Assembly: GCA_937930275.1 (NCBI GenBank)
Contig: CALGLM010000233.1
Coordinates: forward strand, 1 to 6,741
DNA length: 6,741 nucleotides
Direction of reading: 5' to 3'
DNA from: an uncultured Ignavibacteria bacterium
GTDB taxonomy: Bacteria > Bacteroidota > Ignavibacteria > Ignavibacteriales > Melioribacteraceae
How positions within the stretch are numbered: position 1 is the first letter of the stretch; each line of letters starts with the position of its first letter. The notes beneath the pieces are model-generated. The model made no database searches. It was not told where the DNA came from and was given only the letters and a program-made list of their open reading frames with translations. Positions 1-6,741 of this stretch are shown here, piece by piece. The translations under genes were made by a program, and so were the position numbers.

Positions 1-45
1 GTTAAATACATTGGCTTTAAAATTTTAGAATTACGGAGAAAATAA
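1..45 (+). CDS. 3' end of an upstream gene (partial, product unknown)
   Basis: Reading frame 1 is open from the window edge and ends at TAA (43-45), giving a 14-residue C-terminal tail, VKYIGFKILELRRK. The other two forward frames hit stops by about position 28, so this is the only frame that could enter from the left. The alternating hydrophobic and charged residues look like the last beta strand of a folded protein, but 14 residues are too few to name a family. The stop codon is immediately followed by the TTG start of rlmD, and the rlmD ribosome binding site lies inside this coding tail. That suggests an operon with translational coupling. A chance open frame of this length is possible. 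Confidence 0.55.
   Translation, partial: VKYIGFKILELRRK
35..40 (+). promoter_or_regulatory. Shine-Dalgarno site for rlmD (supports the TTG start)
   Basis: GGAGAA lies five bases upstream of the TTG at 46, with the GGAG core seven bases away, which is ideal spacing. An in-frame TAA at 43-45 prevents any earlier start, and the next in-frame ATG is codon 92, which would remove the TRAM domain and the first iron-sulfur cysteines. The site therefore decides in favour of the TTG start. Confidence 0.75.
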
Positions 46-1470
46 TTGAAAAAAGGGGATTTACTTACGGTTTCTATTACCGATTACGCTTTTGAAGGAA
101 AAGGGATTGCCAAAATTAACATTGAAGGAGCAGAAGATAAAAAACTTGTAATTTTTGTTAACGGCGGTTACCCGGGTGATACTTTGGAAGTTGTTATTAC
201 AAAGTATAAAAAAACATATGCCGAAGCTTCCCTAAAAACAATCATTACCCCTTCGCCTGTTAGAACTGAACCTAAATGCAGCTACACTAAATATTGCGGA
301 GGCTGCAAACAACAAAATATGATTTATGAAAATCAGGCAATTTATAAACAAGCTCAAGTAAAAGATATTTTTGAAAGATTAGGCGGTTTATACAATTTTG
401 AGTTTGAAAACATTGTTAAAGCCGATAACTATTTTTATTATCGCAATAAAATGGAATACTCATTTGCGGTTAAACGTTGGCTAACCCCCGAAGAAATTAA
501 TGACGAACTTAATATAGAAGACCGTGATTTTGCTTTAGGCATGCATTTACCAAATATGTACGATAAAGTACTTGATATTAAAGAATGCTTTCTGCAATCG
601 GAATTAAGCAATAATATATTAAATTTTACACGTGATTATTTTAAAAATAAAGGCATTTCTATATACTCAACAAAAACTCACGAAGGTTTATTAAGAAATT
701 TAGTTATTCGTACTGCTTATAACACTAAAGATGTAATGGTTAATCTTGTAACTTCGGATGAAAATGATGAATTAATGCAAGATTATTGCAATAAGCTGAT
801 AAATAATTATCCGGAAGTAACAACTTTTATAAATAATATTAGCAAAAAGAAAGCATCAATTGCCTTTGGCGATTATGAAAAAATTTATTTCGGAAGCGGT
901 GTGAATTACGATTATATCGGCAGATATAAATTTAGAATTAGTGCCAACTCTTTTTTTCAGACAAACACAAAACAAGCCGAAAAGTTGTATTCGGCAGCAA
1001 AAGAGTATGCAGATATTAAAGACACAGATATTGTTTACGATTTGTATTGCGGTGCAGGTACAATTTCTATTTTTGTTTCTGATAAAGCAAATAAAGTTTA
1101 CGGATTTGAAACCGTTGAACCTGCAATTAAAGACGGCGAAATAAATATTTCTATAAATGATATTAATAACGTTAAATTATTTACTGCCGATTTAAATAAA
1201 TCATTTCTGGAAATAGTTAAAAATAACAATACTGAAAATCCGGATATTATAATTGCAGACCCTCCGAGAAGCGGTATGAATCCTACTACTGTAAAAGATA
1301 TACTAAAACTTTCGCCTAAAAAAATAGTATATGTAAGTTGCAATCCCGCAACTCAAGCAAGAGATATAAAACTATTGATAGAAGGGGGCTATAAACTACT
1401 TAAAGCAAAGCCGGTTGATATGTTTCCTCACACTTATCATATTGAAAATGTTGCGCTTTTAGAAAAATAA
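46..1470 (+). CDS. rlmD: 23S rRNA (uracil-5-)-methyltransferase, RlmD/RumA type
   Basis: This is a SAM-dependent methyltransferase of the TrmA/RumA family, which makes 5-methyluridine in RNA; E. coli RlmD modifies U1939 of 23S rRNA in the cytoplasm. The 474-residue protein has an N-terminal TRAM RNA-binding domain (about 1-65). The 4Fe-4S cluster cysteines are visible as C78-x5-C84-x2-C87 and, later, C181. SAM-site motifs are FFQTN (303-307), YDLYCGAGT (331-339) and DPPRSG (405-410). The catalytic nucleophile is C432 in SCNPATQARD, and the likely general base is E467 in HIENVALL. It is about 40 residues longer than E. coli RlmD, partly from a longer segment between the third and fourth cluster cysteines (around RWLTPEEIND, 144-153). 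Translation starts at TTG, fixed by an upstream in-frame stop and a good ribosome site. The family is certain; the target base (U1939, U747 or both) is inferred from the intact cluster and overall layout. Confidence 0.93.
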   Translation: MKKGDLLTVSITDYAFEGKGIAKINIEGAEDKKLVIFVNGGYPGDTLEVVITKYKKTYAEASLKTIITPSPVRTEPKCSYTKYCGGCKQQNMIYENQAIYKQAQVKDIFERLGGLYNFEFENIVKADNYFYYRNKMEYSFAVKRWLTPEEINDELNIEDRDFALGMHLPNMYDKVLDIKECFLQSELSNNILNFTRDYFKNKGISIYSTKTHEGLLRNLVIRTAYNTKDVMVNLVTSDENDELMQDYCNKLINNYPEVTTFINNISKKKASIAFGDYEKIYFGSGVNYDYIGRYKFRISANSFFQTNTKQAEKLYSAAKEYADIKDTDIVYDLYCGAGTISIFVSDKANKVYGFETVEPAIKDGEINISINDINNVKLFTADLNKSFLEIVKNNNTENPDIIIADPPRSGMNPTTVKDILKLSPKKIVYVSCNPATQARDIKLLIEGGYKLLKAKPVDMFPHTYHIENVALLEK

Positions 1471-1532
1471 AACTAAAACTTTATATGTTTTTATACGTCT
1501 AATACATTAATTATTTCTTCGGATGTTTTTAG

Positions 1533-3425
1533 ATGAAACTTGTAAATATTTTTTTTATTGCCGTCATTACAATTTTTTGGGGTTGCAATACGGATTTTAA
1601 CAGAGTACCGTTAATTAAAACCGAACATTTTTTTAAAAACCCCGATAAAATATCTTTTCAAATTTCACCGAACGGTAAACACATTTCTTATTTAGCTTCG
1701 GTAAACGGTAAATTAAATATTTTTGTTAAAAGTACGGAAAATGACCGAACCGTTAAAATAACCAATTCAACAATTCGTGATATTCGTAAATACTTTTGGG
1801 TAAACGATAATAAAATTGTATATGGATTAGATTTAATAGGTAACGATAATTACCAATTATTTGTTGTTGATATTTATACAAAACAGACTTCGCATTTAGC
1901 AGGCAATTCTTATAGCAATATTTACCTACTAAGTACTTTGTTAACAAACAATAACGAATTATTAATTGCAGATAATAAAGTTGATAAACGAACATATGAT
2001 ATTTATTTATTAAACATTAACACTGGTGAACAAAAACAAGTATTAAAAAACAACGGTAATATTACTTGGTTCTTGCCGAACAATGATAAAACCATAAAAA
2101 TAGTATCGTCAACTGACGGTGTAAATACCGGCTACTACTACCGCCCTTCAGAAAGTGCCCCCTTTAAGATGTTTATTGCCACAGGATTTGAAGACGACTT
2201 TAAACCGGTTGCCTTTACACAAAACGAAAATGAAATTTACGCTTTATCAAATATCAATCGCGATAAATTAGCTTTAATTAAGTACAATATTAACGAGCAT
2301 AAAGAAATAGAAAAATTGTACGAAAATAACTTTGTTGATATTAAAAACGTCTTGTTTTCTACATATACAAATAAACTAATCGGAATTAGTTTAATTAATC
2401 AACTTCCCGAAACAATATATTTTGATAAAACATACTTAAAAGCAGCTAAAGAAGTTAAAAACGTACTTGAAAATTCAAATTTTGAATTTGAAAGCGTAGA
2501 TAAAGCCGAAGATAAATTTATTGTAAAAACGTTTTCTGATAGAAGCGTAGGAGAATATTATTTATACATAAAATCAAAAAACAAATTAACAGAACTTTCA
2601 AAAATTAGTTCGGAAATTGATCCCGAAAACATGGCCGAAATGAAACCGATAAGTTTTATTTCGAGAGACGGGAAAAGCATAAACGGGTATTTGTCGTTAC
2701 CTCCAAAAATAAAACCGGTTAATTTACCTGTTATAGTTATGCCGCACGGGGGACCATGGCTGCGAGACGAATGGGGTTATAATAATAACGTTCAATTTTT
2801 ATGTAACAGAGGATATGCTGTTTTACAAGTAAATTATAGAGGCAGTAAAGGATACGGGAAAAAATTTATTCTGGATGGTTTTAAGCAATGGGGAAATAAA
2901 ATGCAAGACGATATTGCTGACGGTACAAAGTGGTTAATTGAACAAGGTATTGCAGACCCTGATAGAATAGGAATTTACGGATTTTCGTTCGGCGGTTACT
3001 CGGCTTTAATGGGAGTAATAAAATACCCCGAATTATATAAATGTGCAGTCAGTTACTGCGGATTGGTCAATTTAACTACGTTTATTTCATCTATACCGCC
3101 CGATTGGGAACCGTTTAAAGAGATGATGTACAAAATGGTGGGAAATCCGATTAATGATAGTATAATGCTACGCAACTCGTCACCGTATGATTTAGCCGAT
3201 AGAATTAAAGCTAATGTTTTAATAGCACAAGGTGCAAATGACCCCAAAATTAAAGTATCGGAAGTTGATAGTTTTGTTGAAAAACTTAGAAATAATAAAA
3301 ATGAAGTTTCTTACATTGTTTATAAAGACGAGGGGCACGGATTTACAAATGAAAACAATAGAATTGAGTTTTATAAAAAAATGGAATCTTTTTTAGCCAA
3401 AAATCTTGGCGGCAGAAAAGAATAA
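1533..3425 (+). CDS. Exported S9-family (prolyl oligopeptidase-like) serine peptidase
   Basis: This 630-residue serine peptidase of the POP/DPP4/acylaminoacyl-peptidase group probably releases dipeptides or amino acids from the ends of peptides outside the cytoplasm. The N-terminus is a hydrophobic export signal (about 4-16) ending in FWGC with C18, a possible lipidation site, although F and W before GC are unusual for a lipobox. Residues about 33-350 are the low-similarity beta-propeller that covers the active site. The alpha/beta-hydrolase domain starts near 370. It has the HGGP oxyanion motif (405-408), NYRGSKGYG (434-442), the nucleophile S485 in GFSFGG, D570 in QGANDP, and H602 in DEGHGF, so the triad is complete. 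The ATG is preceded directly by an in-frame TAG (1530-1532), and no Shine-Dalgarno sequence is visible. The gaps on both sides (62 and 83 bases) are larger than elsewhere in the window, so it may be transcribed on its own. The exact S9 subfamily and substrate cannot be fixed from sequence alone. Confidence 0.92.
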   Translation: MKLVNIFFIAVITIFWGCNTDFNRVPLIKTEHFFKNPDKISFQISPNGKHISYLASVNGKLNIFVKSTENDRTVKITNSTIRDIRKYFWVNDNKIVYGLDLIGNDNYQLFVVDIYTKQTSHLAGNSYSNIYLLSTLLTNNNELLIADNKVDKRTYDIYLLNINTGEQKQVLKNNGNITWFLPNNDKTIKIVSSTDGVNTGYYYRPSESAPFKMFIATGFEDDFKPVAFTQNENEIYALSNINRDKLALIKYNINEHKEIEKLYENNFVDIKNVLFSTYTNKLIGISLINQLPETIYFDKTYLKAAKEVKNVLENSNFEFESVDKAEDKFIVKTFSDRSVGEYYLYIKSKNKLTELSKISSEIDPENMAEMKPISFISRDGKSINGYLSLPPKIKPVNLPVIVMPHGGPWLRDEWGYNNNVQFLCNRGYAVLQVNYRGSKGYGKKFILDGFKQWGNKMQDDIADGTKWLIEQGIADPDRIGIYGFSFGGYSALMGVIKYPELYKCAVSYCGLVNLTTFISSIPPDWEPFKEMMYKMVGNPINDSIMLRNSSPYDLADRIKANVLIAQGANDPKIKVSEVDSFVEKLRNNKNEVSYIVYKDEGHGFTNENNRIEFYKKMESFLAKNLGGRKE

Positions 3426-3504
3426 TTTCAATAATCAAAATTAAATTTACTTTATACATTTAATTTTATTCTCTTTTAAATTATATTTAAAAACAATTTT
3501 TTTT

Positions 3505-3511
3505 AAAGGTG
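3505..3511 (+). promoter_or_regulatory. Shine-Dalgarno site for the SPFH gene (favours ATG 3518)
   Basis: AAAGGTG lies six bases upstream of the ATG at 3518. An in-frame GTG at 3509 would give three more residues (MQN), but it overlaps the core of this site and would leave that start without a ribosome binding sequence. The ATG is therefore the preferred start. Confidence 0.65.
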
Positions 3512-3517
3512 CAAAAT

Positions 3518-4387
3518 ATGTTATTTCTATTAGCATTATTGGCTACAATAGTATCGCTTACATTTTTTATTAGTGCAAAAAAACGCGGAAAAAACCAAGA
3601 ATCTGGATTTGCATTAGCCGGAACAATTATAGCACTAATTTTAGCCGGAATACAAATATTTACCGTAATACCGGCCGGTTCGGTTGGAGTTGTTGATTTT
3701 TTAGGTAATGTAAGTTCAAACACACTTAAAAGCGGCGTAAATATGGTTAACCCCCTTGCCGAAGTAATTAAATTTAGCATAAAAACGCAAGAGCTAAAAG
3801 AAATGATGTCGGTGCCGTCGCAAGAAGGATTAAGCGTTCAGCTTGAAATAAGCTTGCTTTACAGTTTAGACCCGGAAAATGCGTCTAAAATTTATAAAAC
3901 GGTCGGACCCAATTATGCCGAAGTTATTCTTATTCCCCAATTCCGTTCTGTTGTGCGCGGTGTTACCGCAAAAGTTGATGCTCAAGCATTATATACCGCA
4001 AGCCGAGAAATTCTTGCTAAACAGATTAGAGACGAGCTTTCAAGTTTAGTCAGACCTCGCGGAATTTTAATAGAAGCAGTCCCACTGCGTCAAATAATGT
4101 TACCTGCTGGTTTAACTGCATCTATAGAAGAGAAATTGAAAGCTGAACAAGAAAGTAAAAGGATGTTTTTTGTTCTAAAAAAAGAAGAACAAGAAGCTGA
4201 CCGTAAACGAATTGAAGCTCGCGGTATTGCAGATTTTCAAGATATAGTTGCAAAAGGTATAAGCGAAAATCTGCTTAAATGGAAAGGAATTGAAGCAACC
4301 GAAAAACTTGCGAATTCGCAAAACGCTAAAATTGTTGTAATTGGTTCGGGTAAAGAAGGACTACCGATAATTTTAGGAAACAATTAA
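3518..4387 (+). CDS. SPFH/prohibitin-family membrane protein
   Basis: This 289-residue protein belongs to the prohibitin branch of the SPFH (stomatin/prohibitin/flotillin/HflKC) superfamily. These proteins form large ring or cage assemblies on membranes and often regulate membrane proteases. Two hydrophobic helices lie at about 1-20 and 31-51, separated by the positive loop KKRGK (21-25). By the positive-inside rule that loop is cytoplasmic and the rest of the protein is periplasmic. The SPFH domain begins at IPAGSVGVVDFLGNV (51-65) and runs to about 200, with conserved stretches around QFRSVVRG (141-148) and PRGILIEAV (180-188). A charged, probably coiled-coil segment follows (about 203-240). 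The C-terminus, KIVVIGSGKEGLPIILGNN, is the usual bacterial prohibitin ending, so the protein is complete. It is the first gene of a tight cluster with the DUF971 and M28 genes, 11 bases before the next start. A start at GTG 3509 is possible but less likely. Family assignment is secure; its partner is unknown. Confidence 0.9.
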   Translation: MLFLLALLATIVSLTFFISAKKRGKNQESGFALAGTIIALILAGIQIFTVIPAGSVGVVDFLGNVSSNTLKSGVNMVNPLAEVIKFSIKTQELKEMMSVPSQEGLSVQLEISLLYSLDPENASKIYKTVGPNYAEVILIPQFRSVVRGVTAKVDAQALYTASREILAKQIRDELSSLVRPRGILIEAVPLRQIMLPAGLTASIEEKLKAEQESKRMFFVLKKEEQEADRKRIEARGIADFQDIVAKGISENLLKWKGIEATEKLANSQNAKIVVIGSGKEGLPIILGNN

Positions 4388-4398
4388 AAGGAATTAAG

Positions 4399-4773
4399 AT
4401 GTCTAAGCCAAAACAAATAAAACTTAATAAACAAGAATCATTAACTATAGTTTGGGATAACGGACGAGAACAGAGTATCCCTCTTAAATTTTTGCGCGAC
4501 GAAACACCGGACGCTCAAAACAAAGGAGAAACTATTTTATGGCGTCATTATCCGGCTCCGGCAAAAGAACCCGATAAACCCGGTAAATATGAAGTGGAAA
4601 AAATTGAGCTGGTAGGCAGTTATGCCATGTCAATTAAATGGAAGGACGGGTACGATTACGGAATATACTCGTGGGATCTATTACAAAAGTGGGGAGATTA
4701 TTTTGAAATAACCGAAAGTTTACATCAAGATTTTGAACACAATCACGACCACGAACACGGTCACAATCATTAA
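4399..4773 (+). CDS. DUF971 (GBBH-like N-terminal domain) protein with His-rich tail
   Basis: This is a 124-residue soluble protein, apparently cytoplasmic since it has no signal peptide. The core (about 9-105) matches the DUF971 family, the domain found at the N-terminus of gamma-butyrobetaine hydroxylase and the C-terminus of plant HCF101. Recognisable pieces are LTIVWDNG (15-22), LKFLRDETPDA (29-39), VGSYAMSIKWKDG (72-84) and YGIYSWDLL (87-95). In the usual family pattern, LR is followed by CPCAxC, and DGH supplies a fourth zinc ligand. Here the corresponding positions appear to be T36, D38, N41 and Y85, and the protein has no cysteine at all. The last 16 residues carry seven histidines (109, 114, 116, 118, 120, 122, 124), which could bind metal such as Zn, Ni or Co. 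Its ribosome site AAGGA (4388-4392) has 6-base spacing, and the gene lies between the SPFH and M28 genes in one apparent operon. The family is well supported; the function is unknown. Confidence 0.82.
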   Translation: MSKPKQIKLNKQESLTIVWDNGREQSIPLKFLRDETPDAQNKGETILWRHYPAPAKEPDKPGKYEVEKIELVGSYAMSIKWKDGYDYGIYSWDLLQKWGDYFEITESLHQDFEHNHDHEHGHNH

Positions 4774-4789
4774 TTAAGGGATATTAATA

Positions 4790-6574
4790 ATGAAAACAAA
4801 AAGATACGGGAAAGTATTTATTCCCCTAATGCTCTTTTCCGGTTCGCTGTTCGGTCAAGTAAACACCGAAAAAGAAATAACTATACCCGAATTAAAAGAA
4901 CATGTGTCTACCTTGGCAAGTGAAGAATACGGGGGCAGAAAACCGGGAACAGAGGGTGATATAAAATCCGAAAACTACATAAAAAAGCAATTAGATGCTT
5001 TAAATCTTACACCTTTATACGATAACGGACTGCAAAAATTTGAAATAGTAACATCAATTAGCGCCGGAAATAGCAGTTTAACAATTGACGGAAAAAGTTT
5101 TGAACAAAGTAAAGATTTTACTCCTCTATCTTTTAGCGGTAATATTAGCGTTACGGGCAAAGCCGCTTTTTTAGGATATGGTTTAATTGTTGATGAAGAT
5201 AGCTTAAAATGGAATGATTATACTATTGACGTAAAGGATAAAATTGTTGTTATTTTACGCGGCACCCCCGCATTTGATTCTACAAATCAGTTTTCTAATT
5301 ATGCCGGTTTATTAAAAAAGGTTTATACGGCAAAAGATAAAGGTGCAAAAGGCGTTTTAATTATTACGGGAGCAAAATACGAAAAAGACGATACTTTAAT
5401 TCCTTTAACTTTTGAAGGAAATCAAAACAGTATAGGTATTCCCGTTATCAATTTAACAAGAAAAGCCGCTGCTTTACTTTTTCAAAAAATCGACCTTTCG
5501 CTGGATTTACTCGAAAGCATGATTAGTGACCAAAAAGGAGTATTTAGCTCGGATTTGGATGTTGATATTAATCTTACGACAGAAATTATTAAAAACAAAG
5601 CTAAAACAGCAAATGTTGTTTACTTATTAAGCGGAAATGACCCCGTTTTAAAAGATGAATATATTGTATTAGGAGCACATTTCGATCATCTTGGTTTAGG
5701 AGGAATCGGAAGCGGTAGCCGAGTTCCGGATACATCTGCAGTTCATTTCGGAGCCGATGATAATGCAAGCGGTACTGCTTCAATAATTGAAATAATTGAA
5801 AAACTTGCCGCAGAAAAAGAGAGCCTAAAAAGGAGTATTATTGTTGCTGCCTTTTCAGGAGAAGAAATGGGATTGCTGGGATCAAAATATTTTGTTAATA
5901 ATCCTCCGGTAGATATAAAAAAGATTAAATACATGCTAAACCTTGACATGGTAGGAAGACAAAATGAAGAAACAAAAGGTTTATCAATTGGCGGAATTGG
6001 TACGGAAGAAAATATAAGCAAAGAATTAGAGCAGCTTGCAAAAAATGACAGCTTGAATATTAAATATTCTCCCGAAGGCTACGGACCAAGCGACCATGCT
6101 TCCTTCTATTCTAAAGATATTCCTGTTTTGTTTTTCTTTAGCGGAATACACGATGATTATCATACACCACGTGATGTTGCAAGTAAAATTAATTATGCGG
6201 GGCAAAAAAACATTAGCGATTTTGTATATAAAATTGCTAAACACTTAGCCGATAAAACCGAAAATTTTGTTTTTAAAGAATCCGGACCTAAAGAACAACC
6301 CGATACAAGAAGAAGTTTTAAAGTTACTTTGGGAATAATGCCGGATGTTAGCGGCGGTGATATAAAAGGCGTAAAAGCCGATGCCGTTATAGAAGGAAGA
6401 CCTGCAGCTAAAGCAGGAATGAAAAAAGGGGATATTATTGTAGCTTTGGACGGCAAACCCGTTAACGATATTTACGAATACATGAATCGTTTGCAACAGT
6501 TTAAAGCCGGTCAGCGCATTACGATTGAAGTAATTAGGAATAACGAAAAAATTATTTTAATAGCAGAATTATAA
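4790..6574 (+). CDS. Secreted M28 zinc aminopeptidase with PA and PDZ domains
   Basis: This 594-residue di-zinc exopeptidase of family M28 probably removes N-terminal amino acids from peptides in the periplasm or outside the cell. A signal peptide covers about 1-22 (KTKR start, hydrophobic core, likely cut after SLFG before Q23). The M28 fold begins at about 30 (ELKEHVSTLASEEYGGRKPGT) and is interrupted by a PA domain (about 110-265), which often shapes substrate access. All M28 metal and catalytic residues are present: H297 in GAHFDH, with D299 beside it; the bridging D324 in GADDNASG; catalytic E358 and ligand E359 in FSGEEMG; D386 in NLDMVGR; and H458 in DDYHTP. A PDZ domain occupies about 510-594 (LGIMPDV, GRPAAKAGMKKGDIIVALDG), probably for peptide binding or regulation. 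No type IX secretion C-terminal sorting domain is visible, because the protein ends within the PDZ fold. Its ribosome site AAGGGA (4776-4781) has 8-base spacing. It is the last gene before a strong terminator. Confidence 0.93.
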   Translation: MKTKRYGKVFIPLMLFSGSLFGQVNTEKEITIPELKEHVSTLASEEYGGRKPGTEGDIKSENYIKKQLDALNLTPLYDNGLQKFEIVTSISAGNSSLTIDGKSFEQSKDFTPLSFSGNISVTGKAAFLGYGLIVDEDSLKWNDYTIDVKDKIVVILRGTPAFDSTNQFSNYAGLLKKVYTAKDKGAKGVLIITGAKYEKDDTLIPLTFEGNQNSIGIPVINLTRKAAALLFQKIDLSLDLLESMISDQKGVFSSDLDVDINLTTEIIKNKAKTANVVYLLSGNDPVLKDEYIVLGAHFDHLGLGGIGSGSRVPDTSAVHFGADDNASGTASIIEIIEKLAAEKESLKRSIIVAAFSGEEMGLLGSKYFVNNPPVDIKKIKYMLNLDMVGRQNEETKGLSIGGIGTEENISKELEQLAKNDSLNIKYSPEGYGPSDHASFYSKDIPVLFFFSGIHDDYHTPRDVASKINYAGQKNISDFVYKIAKHLADKTENFVFKESGPKEQPDTRRSFKVTLGIMPDVSGGDIKGVKADAVIEGRPAAKAGMKKGDIIVALDGKPVNDIYEYMNRLQQFKAGQRITIEVIRNNEKIILIAEL

Positions 6575-6595
6575 ATAATTATTTGTAGTAATTTT

Positions 6596-6650
6596 AGCTG
6601 TTATAAAAGTTAAATATGTTTTAGACTTTTATAACAGCTTTTTATTTTTA
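6596..6650 (+). terminator. Intrinsic terminator after the SPFH-DUF971-M28 operon
   Basis: A perfect 15-bp inverted repeat, AGCTGTTATAAAAGT (6596-6610) and ACTTTTATAACAGCT (6625-6639), encloses a 14-base loop. It is followed by a T-rich run (TTTTATTTTTA, reaching 6650). It starts 22 bases after the M28 stop codon. The stem is AT-rich but long and without mismatch. On the reverse strand the stem is followed by As rather than Ts, so it should terminate only + strand transcription. Confidence 0.85.
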
Positions 6651-6741
6651 GCGTTTGATAAAGATTTTTTGATTTAGAAGACTAATAAAAAACAGCAACT
6701 TTTATATAACTTAAATCCATCTTTTAATTAAAAAGCATTCT

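Noticed and set aside
1098..1343. Open frames on the opposite strand within rlmD, and similar ones across the M28 gene (such as 5743-6021 and 6193-6456).
   Set aside because: They lie entirely inside strongly supported genes with intact motifs. Their translations show no recognisable domain, so they are antisense shadows.
1471..1532. Possible promoter before the S9 gene (TAATAC at 1500-1505).
   Set aside because: Only a partial match to a -10 element, no -35 partner, and no clear Bacteroidota-type TAnnTTTG motif.
3437..3467. Inverted repeat AAAATTAAAT / ATTTAATTTT with an 11-base loop in the gap after the S9 gene, possibly a terminator.
   Set aside because: The 10-bp stem contains only A-T pairs and is followed by a mixed ATTCTCTTTT stretch. 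Such repeats are expected by chance in this very AT-rich gap, so it was not called.
6691..6710. AACAGC and ACTTTTATATAAC resemble parts of the terminator's right arm.
   Set aside because: The match is partial, in altered order and AT-rich; it is not enough to claim a repeat or an alternative (switch) structure.
6722..6733. 12-bp AT-only palindrome TTTTAATTAAAA near the right edge.
   Set aside because: Low-complexity sequence of this kind is common in AT-rich intergenic DNA, and no second copy or flanking gene supports an operator.
6651..6741. Final 91 bases checked for a gene, a reverse-strand gene end or a promoter.
   Set aside because: All three reverse frames entering from the right edge meet stops within about 30 bases. 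The TTGATA at 6655-6660 has no matching -10 element at normal spacing.

Overview
The window is an AT-rich stretch (roughly one third G+C by eye) that is almost fully coding, with every gene on the + strand. The gene content fits the Bacteroidota/Chlorobi (FCB) group: an M28 peptidase carrying PA and PDZ domains, an exported S9 peptidase with a lipoprotein-like leader, and an RlmD-type methyltransferase with the longer middle region common in that group. Several genes have clear Shine-Dalgarno sequences (GGAGAA, AAAGGTG, AAGGA, AAGGGA). This is unlike classical Bacteroidia, which mostly lack them, so an Ignavibacteria-like lineage is a reasonable guess. This is inference from style, not a database result.

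Layout. Positions 1-45 hold the last 14 codons of an upstream gene, whose TAA stop directly abuts the TTG start of rlmD (46-1470), a 23S rRNA 5-methyluridine methyltransferase. After a 62-base gap comes an S9 prolyl-oligopeptidase-family serine peptidase (1533-3425) with an N-terminal export signal and possible lipid anchor. After an 83-base, very AT-rich gap comes a tight three-gene cluster: an SPFH/prohibitin-family membrane protein (best start 3518, end 4387), a small DUF971 protein with a histidine-rich tail (4399-4773), and a secreted M28 metallopeptidase with PA and PDZ domains (4790-6574). The gaps inside this cluster are 11 and 16 bases, so it reads as one operon. It ends at a strong intrinsic terminator with a perfect 15-bp stem (6596-6650). 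The last 91 bases show no gene.

How the genes may work together. rlmD is housekeeping rRNA modification and probably unrelated in function to the rest. The S9 and M28 enzymes are both predicted to act outside the cytoplasm and would suit peptide breakdown for nutrition or envelope turnover. The SPFH protein's two N-terminal helices and the positively charged loop between them predict a periplasmic SPFH domain, the same compartment as the M28 enzyme. SPFH proteins elsewhere scaffold or regulate membrane proteases (HflKC-FtsH), so a link is possible but unproven.

No clearly new system was found. The best leads are the DUF971 protein, which lacks every expected metal-binding cysteine yet has a His-rich tail, and its placement between an SPFH scaffold and a metallopeptidase.
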